The notes below the pieces were generated by a model. That model was given only the letters and a program-made list of their open reading frames with translations. It was not told the DNA's origin and made no database searches. The translations under genes were made by a program, and so were the position numbers. From contig CAJWPZ010000007.1 of the NCBI GenBank assembly GCA_913045325.1, positions 1-64,000 on the forward strand: a stretch of DNA of 64,000 nt, read 5' to 3'. Shown here one piece after another: positions 1 through 9,040 of this stretch. Numbering within the stretch: position 1 is the stretch's first letter; the number at the start of each line of letters is the position of its first letter. Origin of the DNA: an uncultured Flavobacteriaceae bacterium (lineage in GTDB: Bacteria; Bacteroidota; Bacteroidia; Flavobacteriales; Flavobacteriaceae).

Positions 1-213
1 AGCTTTTTTTTAACAAAGAATTATGTGGGGTGGGGTTTAGATAAAAAGAAGATTTCCTTTTGCATTTCCTCAAAAGCTCCGCTTTGGAAATAGTGTAAAT
101 AAAAAAAACACCCAAGCGAGGCTTCTTTATAATACACGAAAAAGGATTAGCTGCGCTGATCCTTATGGCTCGGCGCTTTGAAAATCAACAAAAGAAACAT
201 CAGCAACACCCAA
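1..213. other. Intergenic stretch at window edge, no gene seen
   Basis: I see no convincing coding frame here. The only structure is an inverted repeat at 144-162 (GGATTAGC, loop TGC, GCTGATCC, one G-T wobble), which has no T-run and no recognised RNA family. The stretch may be the far end of a transcript that begins outside the window. Confidence 0.4.
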
Positions 214-249
214 AATAAAAAAGCAAGCTCTTTTATGTTGAGCTTGCTT
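214..249 (-). terminator. Rho-independent terminator after tRNA-Arg
   Basis: A perfect 10-bp stem (AAGCAAGCTC at 221-230 with GAGCTTGCTT at 240-249) is followed on the minus strand by a T-rich tract. It lies about 27 bp past the 3' end of the tRNA gene and should end its transcript. Confidence 0.8.
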
Positions 250-276
250 TGTTTCAACTTTTTGTTGATTTATTCG

Positions 277-350
277 TGACCTAGAGAGGATTCGAACCTC
301 CAACCGTCAGAGCCGAAATCTGATATTCTATCCAGTTGAACTACTAGGCC
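277..350 (-). tRNA. tRNA-Arg (anticodon UCG)
   Basis: The minus strand folds as a 74-nt tRNA. The 7-bp acceptor stem is GGCCTAG with CTAGGTC (one G-T pair) and the discriminator base is A. The anticodon stem is TCAGA/TCTGA around the loop TTTCGGC, which gives anticodon UCG, read for Arg codon CGA. The T-loop has the usual GTTCGAATC. CCA is not encoded. It lies downstream of the yqeY-like gene and ends at the hairpin at 214-249. Confidence 0.95.
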
Positions 351-355
351 AATTA

Positions 356-372
356 CACCTATATTATAGGTG
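356..372. other. Short inverted repeat between yqeY and tRNA-Arg
   Basis: CACCTAT, loop ATT, ATAGGTG forms a perfect 7-bp stem between the stop codon of the yqeY-like gene and the tRNA. There is no T-run, so it may be an RNA-processing or weak pause structure rather than a terminator. Confidence 0.4.
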
Positions 373-392
373 ATGCATTATTTTAATTATGT

Positions 393-845
393 TTAATTTG
401 ATAGGCGCGCCTTTACAAGGGTGCTTATAGTCTTCCCATCTGCTCTTCCTGCCACCTTAGCATTTACCATACCCATTACCTTGCCCATATCTGCCATAGA
501 ACTTGCTCCTGAAGCCTCAATGGCCGCATCTACCATAACAGCCACCTCATCCTGGCTTAATTGCTGGGGCAAAAACTTCTCAATCACTGCAGCTTCTAAC
601 ATTTCTGGATCTGCCAAATCTGCCCGTCCTTGAGTAGAGAAAATAGCAGCACTATCTTTGCGCTGTTTTACTAGTTTTTGCAAAAGTTTTATTTCATCCT
701 CAGGGCTAAGATCTTGTTTTGCTCCACTTTGCGTTTGAGCTAGTAATATCGCACTCTTCACAGAACGAAGTGCCTGCAGCGCAAGAGTATCTTTACTTTT
801 CATTGCCGTTTTTAAGGCCTCCATAATCTTTGCTGATAAACTCAT
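393..845 (-). CDS. GatB/YqeY domain-containing protein
   Basis: A protein of 150 residues, the usual size of the YqeY family. This family resembles the tRNA-binding tail of the GatB amidotransferase subunit; its own role is not settled. The N-terminal helix runs into a K-rich segment with the family pattern LLQKLVKQRKDSA, and the C-terminal half carries FLPQQLS and MGKVMGMV-type motifs. The frame is open upstream to an ATG at 899, but the start at 845 (MSLSAKIMEA) fits the family length, and the upstream codons overlap a plausible promoter (TAATTTTA). It follows ftsZ, its common neighbour in Flavobacteriia, but is separated from it by a strong terminator, so it is probably transcribed on its own. 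Confidence 0.88.
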   Translation of the reverse strand: MSLSAKIMEALKTAMKSKDTLALQALRSVKSAILLAQTQSGAKQDLSPEDEIKLLQKLVKQRKDSAAIFSTQGRADLADPEMLEAAVIEKFLPQQLSQDEVAVMVDAAIEASGASSMADMGKVMGMVNAKVAGRADGKTISTLVKARLSN

Positions 846-905
846 AGGTATGCTTGTAAAATTAGACCACGAAGATAGGAAATTAAGTACAATAGCCATG
901 GCTAT

Positions 906-939
906 AAAAAACCCATTAATAGGTATTAATGGGTTTTTA
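906..939 (-). terminator. Terminator of the dcw operon, after ftsZ
   Basis: ACCCATTAATA (911-921) and TATTAATGGGT (924-934) pair perfectly around a GG loop, with flanking A and T runs extending the stem. On the minus strand it is followed by a T-run. It sits about 45 bp past the ftsZ stop and closes the 16-kb dcw transcript. Confidence 0.85.
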
Positions 940-983
940 AAAATTACGTATGCAAGTATATCTCAAGGAAAATACCCCTACAA

Positions 984-3200
984 CTAATCTACATTATCAT
1001 GTAAAAAACTATTATTAGATCTTAATTCTATTTCGTCATCATCATCACTTACTGAAGTTCTTGAAAGATGCACCTTGTTAGAAACATCATCTAGTTCAAT
1101 CCCTGCTCTTTTGTATGCAGGCTGCTTCTCAATATCATCAATCTTTGAGTTGCTATTTCTGAATTTATAATTAAAATCTTTCATCTTACGCTTACGCTCC
1201 TCTGTTCGATCACTCAATAATTTAGAAATTGGAGTGTTCATAGGGTTTAGTGGCGCGTTTTCAAGCTCCTTCTCTTGGGGCGCTGGCTCCACAATTTTTG
1301 TTTCAAAAACAAGCTCCTCTTCCTCCAAGACCTCAGTAAGCTCTGTTACCAAAGGCGCCTGGGCTGCAGTAGCCCCTGTGAGTTCCTCTTCTTTAGCAGT
1401 GTAATCATCAAGACTATAACGCGTTACCACTCCGCCTTTAGAAACCTCACTAATAGGTACCACCTCTAGATGGTCTGTAACCTCGATATCTTCAACATTA
1501 GTGGCCACAAGCTCTGGCTGCAATTCTATTTCTATGGCTGTCTCTTCTACCTCTTGTTCTATAACAGGCTCCTCTAATGAGTGTACAACGGTTTCTTGCT
1601 CTTTCTGGGTATCATGCAAAGGCATGTCAAACATTAACATAGGCTCTTGAACAGCTTCCTTCTCAAGAATAACATCCGCTTCTACTTCTATGTCATTAAT
1701 TTCAAACTCTTGGGCTTGGTCACTCTCAAGGGAAGTAACTTCAGTAAGATTCTCCTCCTTAATAGCCTTAGGAGAAACAACCTCTGGGTTTATTACCTCA
1801 AAATTATTTACGCTAATCTCATTGATAACCAATTGCTCAAACTCTGCAAGAAAATGAATATCAACCAAGTTAGACTCTACATCAATGTTTTTAATAAGAT
1901 CTGAGGTTGCTATATACCCCTGAAATGGCTCTTCTTGAATTTGGGGTATCTCTAGATTTAAATCTTGAGATTCTTCCACACCAGACTCCTTAGATAATGC
2001 CGACTCAGTTGTCATCTCTGGCTCTTGCTCATCTACCTCAAAAAGTGTGTGCACTATAATAGGCTCCTCTAAAGTCTCACTGGGTCTTACAACACTTTTA
2101 GTTTGCTTGGGAAGTTCTACTTGTGTTGCCGTTACATTAGGAGTTAGGTCTAATTGCGCCTTAGTTTCGTCGCCAAGGGTATGAATAATTTTTTTAGTCT
2201 CAGTATTGGTGATTTCATTTTGCTGCTCTGCATCAAATCCTGTTGCTATAACGGTAATAGAAACAGAACCATCTAAAGTTTCGTCATCACCAACACCCAT
2301 AATAATATTAGCTCCATGACCAGCCTGGGTCTGGATATGATCACTTATTTCTCCAATTTCATCTATGGTTATCTCTTCGGTACCAGATACAATGAGTAAC
2401 AGTACATTTTTAGCTCCCGCTATCTTGTTGTCATTTAAAAGAGGAGAATCTAATGCTTTTGTGATGGCAATTTGAGCACGATTGACTCCACTTGAAGTTG
2501 CACTACCCATAATAGCTGTACCACTGTTAGACAACACTGTTTTAGCGTCACGTAAATCAATATTTTGTGTGTAGTGATGTGTAATTACCTCTGCAATACC
2601 CCTGGCTGCGGTGGCCAGCACCTCATCTGCTTTAGAAAAGCCAGCTTTAAAACCTAGATTACCATAAACATCACGTAATTTATTATTATTAATAACCACC
2701 AAACTATCTACATTTTGACGTAAGTTTTCTACCCCAATTTGCGCCTGCTCATTACGCATAGCTCCTTCAAAGTGAAAAGGAATGGTAACAATACCAACGG
2801 TTAAAATATCAAGATCTTTTGCCATTCTCGCTATTATTGGCGCAGCTCCTGTACCCGTTCCACCTCCCATACCAGCGGTGATAAAAATCATCTTTGTATT
2901 GGTGGTTAACATGCTTTTAATATCTGCCATACTCTCTACGGCAGATTGTTCTCCAATTTTAGGATTGGCACCAGCCCCAAGACCTTCTGTAAGATCTATA
3001 CCCAATTGGATTTTGTTTGGAACAGCACTGTTCTCTAATGCTTGTGCATCTGTGTTGCAAATCACAAAATCTACACCTTTAATTCCTTGATTAAACATGT
3101 GATTTATGGCATTACTACCACCACCACCAACGCCAATTACTTTAATGACATTAGATTGGTTTTTAGGCAGATCGAACGATATGTTGTCAAATTCTGGCAT
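984..3200 (-). CDS. ftsZ: Cell division protein FtsZ, with a very long acidic C-terminal linker
   Basis: The tubulin-like GTPase that forms the division ring in the cytoplasm. The nucleotide-binding loop GGGGSN is at residues 25-30 and the tubulin signature GGGTGTG at 112-118; the GTPase core ends near residue 325. At 738 residues the protein is about twice the size of E. coli FtsZ. The extra length is a low-complexity Glu/Val-rich linker (roughly 330-650) and a conserved tail with basic RKRKMKDF and the motif IEKQPAYKR near residues 690-698. About 35 further residues follow, including a run of Asp. Long linkers are common in Bacteroidota FtsZ, and the tail motif is the likely membrane-anchor (FtsA) contact. 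It is the last gene of the dcw operon, 49 bp after ftsA. Confidence 0.97.
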   Translation of the reverse strand: MPEFDNISFDLPKNQSNVIKVIGVGGGGSNAINHMFNQGIKGVDFVICNTDAQALENSAVPNKIQLGIDLTEGLGAGANPKIGEQSAVESMADIKSMLTTNTKMIFITAGMGGGTGTGAAPIIARMAKDLDILTVGIVTIPFHFEGAMRNEQAQIGVENLRQNVDSLVVINNNKLRDVYGNLGFKAGFSKADEVLATAARGIAEVITHHYTQNIDLRDAKTVLSNSGTAIMGSATSSGVNRAQIAITKALDSPLLNDNKIAGAKNVLLLIVSGTEEITIDEIGEISDHIQTQAGHGANIIMGVGDDETLDGSVSITVIATGFDAEQQNEITNTETKKIIHTLGDETKAQLDLTPNVTATQVELPKQTKSVVRPSETLEEPIIVHTLFEVDEQEPEMTTESALSKESGVEESQDLNLEIPQIQEEPFQGYIATSDLIKNIDVESNLVDIHFLAEFEQLVINEISVNNFEVINPEVVSPKAIKEENLTEVTSLESDQAQEFEINDIEVEADVILEKEAVQEPMLMFDMPLHDTQKEQETVVHSLEEPVIEQEVEETAIEIELQPELVATNVEDIEVTDHLEVVPISEVSKGGVVTRYSLDDYTAKEEELTGATAAQAPLVTELTEVLEEEELVFETKIVEPAPQEKELENAPLNPMNTPISKLLSDRTEERKRKMKDFNYKFRNSNSKIDDIEKQPAYKRAGIELDDVSNKVHLSRTSVSDDDDEIELRSNNSFLHDNVD

Positions 3201-3249
3201 ATACTTTTTTTTTGCGAGGGTTATTATATTTTTTTAACTATTGTATTTT

Positions 3250-4602
3250 TTATTCTGCGTTGTCAAGAAATTGTTTGAACTTCTCTGCCCAAGTATCAAA
3301 AATACTTGAACGCGGCTTATCTGGTTTTGTTGGCAAATTACCGGTTTCTCCCCCATCGTTTCCTGAGGCACCATCATCTGGTGTTTGCTCTCCTTCTTGA
3401 GGGCCTTTCTCTTCTGGCTTGGCAATTCTAATGGCACGCGCCTTACTCTCCAGGCTATTCATTACAAGGCCAACGGCAGTTGCGTACAATGGGCTTGTGG
3501 TTTCACTATCACTATCTCCAGCCAAATGCTCATTGGGATACCCTATTCTAGTATCCATACCTGTTATATACTCCACCAATTGTTTTAAATGTTGTAACTG
3601 AGCGCCTCCACCCGTTAGTACAATTCCAGCAATTAATTTCTTTTTTTGCTCTTCGTGGCCGTAATTTTTTATTTCTAAATACACCTGTTCTATAATCTCA
3701 ACCACTCTAGCGTGGATAATTTTTGAAAGGTTTTTTAGTGTAATCTCTTTTGGATCTCTACCTCTTAACCCAGGAATAGAAACAATTTCATTGTCTTTAT
3801 TCTCTCCAGGCCATGCAGAACCAAATTTTATTTTAAGCAATTCTGCTTGCTTCTCAATTATGCTACACCCTTCTTTGATATCTTCTGTAATGACATTTCC
3901 GCCAAAAGGAATTACCGCAGTGTGGCGTATAATACCGTCTTTGAAAATGGCCAAATCGGTAGTTCCACCCCCTATATCAATAAGGGCAACACCTGCCTCT
4001 TTTTCTTCTTGACTGAGTACCGCATTTGCAGATGCTAGTGGCTCTAGGGTAATACCACTGAGCTCCAATCCAGCACTTTTAACACAACGCCCAATGTTTT
4101 TTATAGAAGCTACTTGCCCTACAACTACATGAAAATTGGCTTCCAAACGCCCGCCATACATCCCAATGGGTTCTTTGATCTCTGCCTGCCCATCTACTTT
4201 AAAATCTTGAGGCAAGACATGTATAATTTCTTCACCAGGAAGCATCACTAGCTTGTGTACTTGATTGCATAAATTATCAATATCGGCAACATCAATCACC
4301 TCATCACTGTCTGACCTGGTAATATAATCACTGTGCTGTAGACTACGTATGTGCTGCCCGGCAATACCCACCACCACATCTTCTATTTTAATTCCAGAAG
4401 AAGTTTCTGCGTCAGTAATTGCCTGTTGTATAGATTGTATGGTTTGGGTAATATTATTTACAACCCCACGGTGCACACCCAAACTTTTGGATTTACCAAT
4501 CCCTAAAATTTCCATCTTACCATACTCATTCTCCCTGCCCACCATAGCAACAATCTTTGTTGTTCCTATATCCAATCCTACAGCAATGCTTGTTTGTTCC
4601 AT
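3250..4602 (-). CDS. ftsA: Cell division protein FtsA
   Basis: An actin-like ATPase that tethers FtsZ to the inner membrane. The phosphate-1 loop DIGTTK lies near the N-terminus and phosphate-2, DIGGGTTDL, is in the middle; VLTGGGAQL is the adenosine motif. Its 450 residues exceed the usual 420 because of a Pro/Gly-rich, low-complexity stretch near residues 400-430. The protein ends in a short amphipathic segment (IFDTWAEKFKQFL), the expected membrane-targeting helix. It starts 5 bp after the ftsQ stop and precedes ftsZ. Confidence 0.96.
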   Translation of the reverse strand: MEQTSIAVGLDIGTTKIVAMVGRENEYGKMEILGIGKSKSLGVHRGVVNNITQTIQSIQQAITDAETSSGIKIEDVVVGIAGQHIRSLQHSDYITRSDSDEVIDVADIDNLCNQVHKLVMLPGEEIIHVLPQDFKVDGQAEIKEPIGMYGGRLEANFHVVVGQVASIKNIGRCVKSAGLELSGITLEPLASANAVLSQEEKEAGVALIDIGGGTTDLAIFKDGIIRHTAVIPFGGNVITEDIKEGCSIIEKQAELLKIKFGSAWPGENKDNEIVSIPGLRGRDPKEITLKNLSKIIHARVVEIIEQVYLEIKNYGHEEQKKKLIAGIVLTGGGAQLQHLKQLVEYITGMDTRIGYPNEHLAGDSDSETTSPLYATAVGLVMNSLESKARAIRIAKPEEKGPQEGEQTPDDGASGNDGGETGNLPTKPDKPRSSIFDTWAEKFKQFLDNAE

Positions 4603-4607
4603 AGCCT

Positions 4608-5324
4608 TTATTTTTTTGTTGCCACTACTTGATTACCAAATCTTAAATCAACGGTCTTGTAATGTGTCAACATACTATCTTGTTTTATTTTTTGATAAAA
4701 TGCTTTATAATTCTGAAATTTTAACGCCGCGTTTTCTGTTGTTCCAAAAAGCACTGTAAAATCTTGTTTGCGAATTCGCATTGTAAGTGTTCCATCTTGT
4801 AAAACATCCAAGGCTACAACACTACTTTTTATCATCTGGTCTTGATTTATCTGTAACAATAAATCAGTGAGTGGTTTTGCATGTTCTTCAACTGCTCCTG
4901 TAATAATTGGAACTCTTGCCGTGTACACCGATGACAAAGGCATTTTTTCTCCCTCAGTATCAAGGTAATAATCCAGTTTATCAATAACCCTGGCAATGGG
5001 TGTTCTTTGCTTTATTTTAGCCCCTAATATTCCATCAACTGTAATATAAACTTCTGCCCGTTGAATCATCTGATTTTTCAGCAATCGCTCCTCCACCTCT
5101 TTCAAAACTAAAGCTTCTTTTGGGATGCTAGCAACAGTCTCAAAATTTTGTATTAACAATTTATTAACCGAATTTAAAGTAATAAAAGGAGGGGTTTTAT
5201 CCTCAAAGCTTACCACTATTTTTGATAAATTTCTAGCTTCATTTCTTTGCTTTGTAAAACCAAAAAGAAACACAACAAAGCTTAAAAGCACTATAAAACC
5301 TACAAAGTTCCAATTAATTTTCAT
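4608..5324 (-). CDS. ftsQ: Cell division protein FtsQ/DivIB
   Basis: A bitopic inner-membrane divisome protein of 238 residues. A short cytoplasmic N-terminus leads into one membrane helix (about residues 5-25, IVLLSFVVFLF), followed by a POTRA-type periplasmic region. The start MKINWNFVG at 5324 is chosen over an upstream ATG because it gives the normal FtsQ topology and overlaps the end of murC by 11 nt (ATGAAAATTAA), a typical coupled junction. Sequence identity within the FtsQ family is low, so the assignment rests on topology and on position between murC and ftsA. Confidence 0.9.
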   Translation of the reverse strand: MKINWNFVGFIVLLSFVVFLFGFTKQRNEARNLSKIVVSFEDKTPPFITLNSVNKLLIQNFETVASIPKEALVLKEVEERLLKNQMIQRAEVYITVDGILGAKIKQRTPIARVIDKLDYYLDTEGEKMPLSSVYTARVPIITGAVEEHAKPLTDLLLQINQDQMIKSSVVALDVLQDGTLTMRIRKQDFTVLFGTTENAALKFQNYKAFYQKIKQDSMLTHYKTVDLRFGNQVVATKK

Positions 5325-6684
5325 GCTCAAGTATTTTAGTAATCTGTGAAACTTCTGCTCCAATATCTCCGGCGCCAACCAATAATTTAACCCTACATGT
5401 AGCAGTCTTTAAATGTTCTGCAAGTGATTCTTTCGTAACCAAAGAAATATTGTCAACATCTATTGCGATTTTCTTTATTTTTTCTAACAACCAAAGAGAA
5501 GTAACTCCATCAATGGGAGTTTCTCTTGCAGGATAAATATCCAACAGAAGCACCTGATCGAATTTGGCTAAACTTTCAGCAAACTGATCGATAAAATCTC
5601 GCGTTCTACTAAACAAATGTGGCTGAAAAACAATCACTTTTTTATCATCAGGATACATTTCATTCACCCCTTGATAAAGCGCATCAAGCTCTGTTGGATG
5701 ATGAGCATAATCATCAATAAGCACCAAATCATCTCTTCTAATCCTATAAGAAAACCTACGCTCTACCCCTTTGAAGTTTGATAAAGCCTCTTTCAATAAA
5801 TGTGTTGGCGCACCTGCCAAAATAGCCATAGACATAGCCGTAACGGCATTATGCAAATTATGATGCCCTGGCAAACAAAAAGACACATCGCTCAACACTA
5901 GGTGGGGCGCTATAAAATCAAATTTGTAGGCGCCATTTTCTATTCGTATGTTTTTACCTTGATAGGCTGCAGGCTCTTCAAGGGCTACACTTTGACCTTG
6001 TAAAGGCAATCCTTTTTTGTGTAAGAGCTGGTTTTTATTAGCTACTAAATCTGCAAAGGCAACAAAAGAGGCCTCCAAAGCAGCTGCATCTCCGTAGATA
6101 TCTAAATGATCTGCATCCATAGAGGTAATACAGGCAATATCTGGTTTTAATGTCAAAAACGAGCGGTCAAACTCATCTGCCTCCACAACTGTTATGGCAG
6201 TACCTTTACTAATAAAATTAGATTTATAATTCTCTGCTATACCTCCCAAAAAGGCAGTTACCGGCATATCACAATAGGCCAATAAATGTCCTAAAATTGC
6301 CGAGGTAGTTGTTTTGCCATGAGTTCCTGCCACTGCCAAGCAAAGCGTATCTTGGGTTAATGCTCCTAAAAACTCAGAGCGCTTAATAACCTTATGATCT
6401 TGCCTAGTAAACCACTGCATAATTTTGTTATCCTCAGGAATTGCCGGAGTGTACACCACTAGGGTGTTTGTATTATTTTTAACCTGTTGTGGCAGTGCTA
6501 CCGCACTATCTACAAAAGTTATAACAGCCCCTTCTTTCTCTAAAGTGGAGGTTAAGGCTGTTGCTGTTTTATCATAACCAAAGACAGCAAGATTTTTTTT
6601 GAGAGCAAAACGAGCTAGCGCGCTCATCCCTATCCCGCCAATGCCAATAAAGTAAATAGAGTGTATGTTATGCAGAGGATTCAT
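5314..6684 (-). CDS. murC: UDP-N-acetylmuramate-L-alanine ligase MurC
   Basis: The cytoplasmic ligase that adds L-Ala to UDP-MurNAc using ATP. The N-terminal Rossmann motif GIGGIGMS is at residues 14-21, the ATP loop GTHGKTTT at 120-127, and the HHPTE motif lies in the C-terminal third. The length of 456 residues is normal. The ATG directly follows the murG stop (TAG then ATG), so translation is probably coupled, and the 3' end overlaps ftsQ. Confidence 0.97.
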   Translation of the reverse strand: MNPLHNIHSIYFIGIGGIGMSALARFALKKNLAVFGYDKTATALTSTLEKEGAVITFVDSAVALPQQVKNNTNTLVVYTPAIPEDNKIMQWFTRQDHKVIKRSEFLGALTQDTLCLAVAGTHGKTTTSAILGHLLAYCDMPVTAFLGGIAENYKSNFISKGTAITVVEADEFDRSFLTLKPDIACITSMDADHLDIYGDAAALEASFVAFADLVANKNQLLHKKGLPLQGQSVALEEPAAYQGKNIRIENGAYKFDFIAPHLVLSDVSFCLPGHHNLHNAVTAMSMAILAGAPTHLLKEALSNFKGVERRFSYRIRRDDLVLIDDYAHHPTELDALYQGVNEMYPDDKKVIVFQPHLFSRTRDFIDQFAESLAKFDQVLLLDIYPARETPIDGVTSLWLLEKIKKIAIDVDNISLVTKESLAEHLKTATCRVKLLVGAGDIGAEVSQITKILEHEN

Positions 6685-7791
6685 CTATAGCTTGTGGTGT
6701 ATTAATTTTTCAATTTGATCAACAATGTCTTTCGTAGCATCGGGTTTTGCCAATGCTAGAATAGCTGCGCCTAATTGTTTTTGTTTTTTGGTGTCAGTAA
6801 GCAAATCATCTATAATTGTTTGAAACTGCTCCTGGGCATCCTTTTCATGCAATAAAATGGCGGCATTGTTTTGAGAGATGGACAGTGCGTTTTTTGTTTG
6901 ATGGTCTTCAGCCACATTAGGACTTGGAATAAAAATCACAGGCTTGCCCACCAAGCATAACTCTGACACAGACAATGCGCCCGCTCTACTTATAATAATA
7001 TCTGCCGCAGCGTATGCTAAATCCATCCGGTTTATAAAGGGATGAACTTGAATATTTCTTTGCGTTCTATTTTGATAGCCTCTGGAGTATATTTTGCCAC
7101 ATTGCCACAATACTTGGACCTCATTTTTATTAAAATACGGCAAATGAGCATCTATTAATTCATTAATTTTTTTGGCCCCCAAAGACCCTCCTAACACCAA
7201 AATTGTTTTGGCTTTTGCTTTTAGCTTAAAAAATGATAGCGCCTGTGAGGTATCTCTAGTGATATTAAGCAAGTCTTGACGAACAGGATTTCCTGTTAAA
7301 TATATTTTATTGGCAGGAAAAAAACGATCCATTGCATCATAGGCTGTGCAAATGCTTTGTACATGCTTACCCAACCATTTATTGGTAATACCTGCATGGC
7401 TATTTTGCTCCTGAATTAAACAAGGAATCCCTCTCAAAGAAGCCATTTTTAATAAAGGTGCACTTGCATAACCTCCTGTACCAATAGCAATATCTGGCTT
7501 AAAGGATTTGATTATGGTTTTAGAAGCCCACAAACTAGAAATTAATTTAAAAGGAAATAAGGCATTTTTAAAGGTAAATGACCGTTGTAGCCCTGCAATC
7601 CAAAGACCTTTGATAGTATAACCCGCCTGAGGAACTTTCTGCATTTCCATTCTATCTTTGGCACCAACAAACAAAAATGAAGCCTCAGGAAAACGAAGTT
7701 TTAATTCATTGGCAATTGCAATTGCTGGATAGATATGGCCACCTGTTCCTCCGCCAGAGATAATAAACTTGTATGTTTTTTGCGTATTAAT
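6685..7791 (-). CDS. murG: Undecaprenyl-PP-MurNAc-pentapeptide GlcNAc transferase MurG, probable ATT start
   Basis: The peripheral inner-membrane enzyme that converts lipid I to lipid II. The frame contains the essential loop [12 protein letters not shown] (7726-7758), the motif GGSLGA, and the donor-site region with [10 protein letters not shown]. No ATG, GTG or TTG exists in frame between the upstream stop (TGA at 7825-7827) and the glycine loop; the first TTG, at 7674, would delete the loop. An ATT at 7789-7791, 11 nt after the ftsW stop, gives [17 protein letters not shown] and 368 residues, the expected N-terminus and size. I therefore place the start there, by inference. The gene follows ftsW and abuts murC. 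Confidence 0.9.
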   Translation of the reverse strand: MNTQKTYKFIISGGGTGGHIYPAIAIANELKLRFPEASFLFVGAKDRMEMQKVPQAGYTIKGLWIAGLQRSFTFKNALFPFKLISSLWASKTIIKSFKPDIAIGTGGYASAPLLKMASLRGIPCLIQEQNSHAGITNKWLGKHVQSICTAYDAMDRFFPANKIYLTGNPVRQDLLNITRDTSQALSFFKLKAKAKTILVLGGSLGAKKINELIDAHLPYFNKNEVQVLWQCGKIYSRGYQNRTQRNIQVHPFINRMDLAYAAADIIISRAGALSVSELCLVGKPVIFIPSPNVAEDHQTKNALSISQNNAAILLHEKDAQEQFQTIIDDLLTDTKKQKQLGAAILALAKPDATKDIVDQIEKLIHHKL

Positions 7792-7802
7792 ACTATTTCT
7801 AT

Positions 7803-8996
7803 TTAAAGGGTTTGACTTAATATATCAAGTGGGTTATCCATAGCTTGTTCTTGATTTTTTTCTACTTCTCTTTTGGCACTCACGCTCAACACCATACCCA
7901 ATGCAAGACAAGTCATCCAAATACTAGTTCCTCCACTACTTATAAGAGGTAATGTTTGTCCTGTAACTGGAAACAACTCTACGGCAACTGCCATATTTAC
8001 AAGCGCCTGAAATACAACAGGTAGCCCAACACCAATTACCAGTAATTTTGCAAACATAGAACTAGATTTATGCGCTACAACAACCAACCTAAAGAGCAAC
8101 AAAAGGTATACCAGCATGACAACTAAGGCCCCTAGCAAACCAAATTCTTCAACAATAATGGCATAGATAAAATCTGAGGAAGATTGTGGTAAGAAGTTTT
8201 TTTGCACACTTTTTCCTGGACCCAGACCCGTAATACCACCTGAGGCAATGGCAGTTTTTGCTTTGGTGATTTGATAATCTGCTTCTTTATCTGTTTTATC
8301 AACAAAACTAACCACCCTACTTATCCAAGTATCAACCCTATTTGGGAATACATCTGGAAATGCTTTTGCCGTTAAGACAAACAGACTTAATAAAAGTAGA
8401 CCTGTGGTTAAAATGATTGCCAAATACTTGAAGGGATACCCGCCAATAAAAACCAACAAAACAACCATGGCAAAAATAATTGCTGCTGTAGAAAAATTTG
8501 CTGGCAATATCAATCCTAGCACTAAAAAAACAGGCAACCACAAAGGCACTAAGGTTTGTTTAAAACTAACAAGAGAACTATCAATTGTAGAGAGGTATCT
8601 CGCTACATAGGTCATTAACACAACAGCAGCCAAAGTAGAGGTCTGAAATGTAACACCAACCAAGGGCACCCGTATCCACCTACTGGCATTTGCGCCTTCA
8701 ATGGTAGTTCCTTGAGCCATAGTTAACAGCAGTAAAACCACAATAATTGGTAGTGCAATTATAGATAGGCCTTTAAAATAATGGTAGGGTATTTTATGTA
8801 CCCCATACAAGATTCCAAAGCCAAGTACAAGATGAGCAAAATGTTTTGCCAAGAATTTAAACGTATTCCCATCACCATACAAGTAGGCTAAATTACTACT
8901 TGCGCTATACACAGGTAAAAAAGAGAATATAGCCAGTACACCAATAATGGCCCAAATAAATCTATCTCCTTGTATGTTTTTAAATATTGACTTCAC
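7803..8996 (-). CDS. ftsW: Lipid II polymerase FtsW (SEDS family)
   Basis: A polytopic inner-membrane glycosyltransferase of 397 residues that polymerises lipid II at the septum with the class B penicillin-binding protein. About ten hydrophobic segments are visible, with the SEDS family signature near the C-terminus ([16 protein letters not shown]) and the loop [15 protein letters not shown] in the large periplasmic region. Its place between murD and murG, and ftsI in the same operon, favour FtsW over RodA. The stop codon lies 11 nt before the proposed murG start. Confidence 0.94.
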   Translation of the reverse strand: MKSIFKNIQGDRFIWAIIGVLAIFSFLPVYSASSNLAYLYGDGNTFKFLAKHFAHLVLGFGILYGVHKIPYHYFKGLSIIALPIIVVLLLLTMAQGTTIEGANASRWIRVPLVGVTFQTSTLAAVVLMTYVARYLSTIDSSLVSFKQTLVPLWLPVFLVLGLILPANFSTAAIIFAMVVLLVFIGGYPFKYLAIILTTGLLLLSLFVLTAKAFPDVFPNRVDTWISRVVSFVDKTDKEADYQITKAKTAIASGGITGLGPGKSVQKNFLPQSSSDFIYAIIVEEFGLLGALVVMLVYLLLLFRLVVVAHKSSSMFAKLLVIGVGLPVVFQALVNMAVAVELFPVTGQTLPLISSGGTSIWMTCLALGMVLSVSAKREVEKNQEQAMDNPLDILSQTL

Positions 8997-9040
8997 TTAT
9001 ATGTGTAAAATTTACGTGTTTTAGTATATCCTCTTAGCAA

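Noticed and set aside
393-899. The upstream ATG at 899 as start of the yqeY-like gene
   Set aside because: It adds 18 residues unlike the family and places the start within the presumed promoter; 845 gives the usual length.
2782-3090. Plus-strand frame opposite the FtsZ GTPase core
   Set aside because: It is antisense to the conserved tubulin signature. The Pro/Ile-rich product is the usual shadow of Gly-rich codons.
4349-4759. Plus-strand frame opposite ftsA and ftsQ
   Set aside because: It crosses the junction of two conserved genes on the other strand and has no family features.
6685-7674. Taking the TTG at 7674 as the murG start
   Set aside because: It would remove the glycine-rich loop SGGGTGGH needed for activity, and the frame upstream encodes exactly that loop.
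7803-7830. Programmed frameshift from ftsW into murG
   Set aside because: The ftsW stop region (ACC CTT TAA) lacks a proper -1 slippery heptamer, and an ATT start explains the frame more simply.
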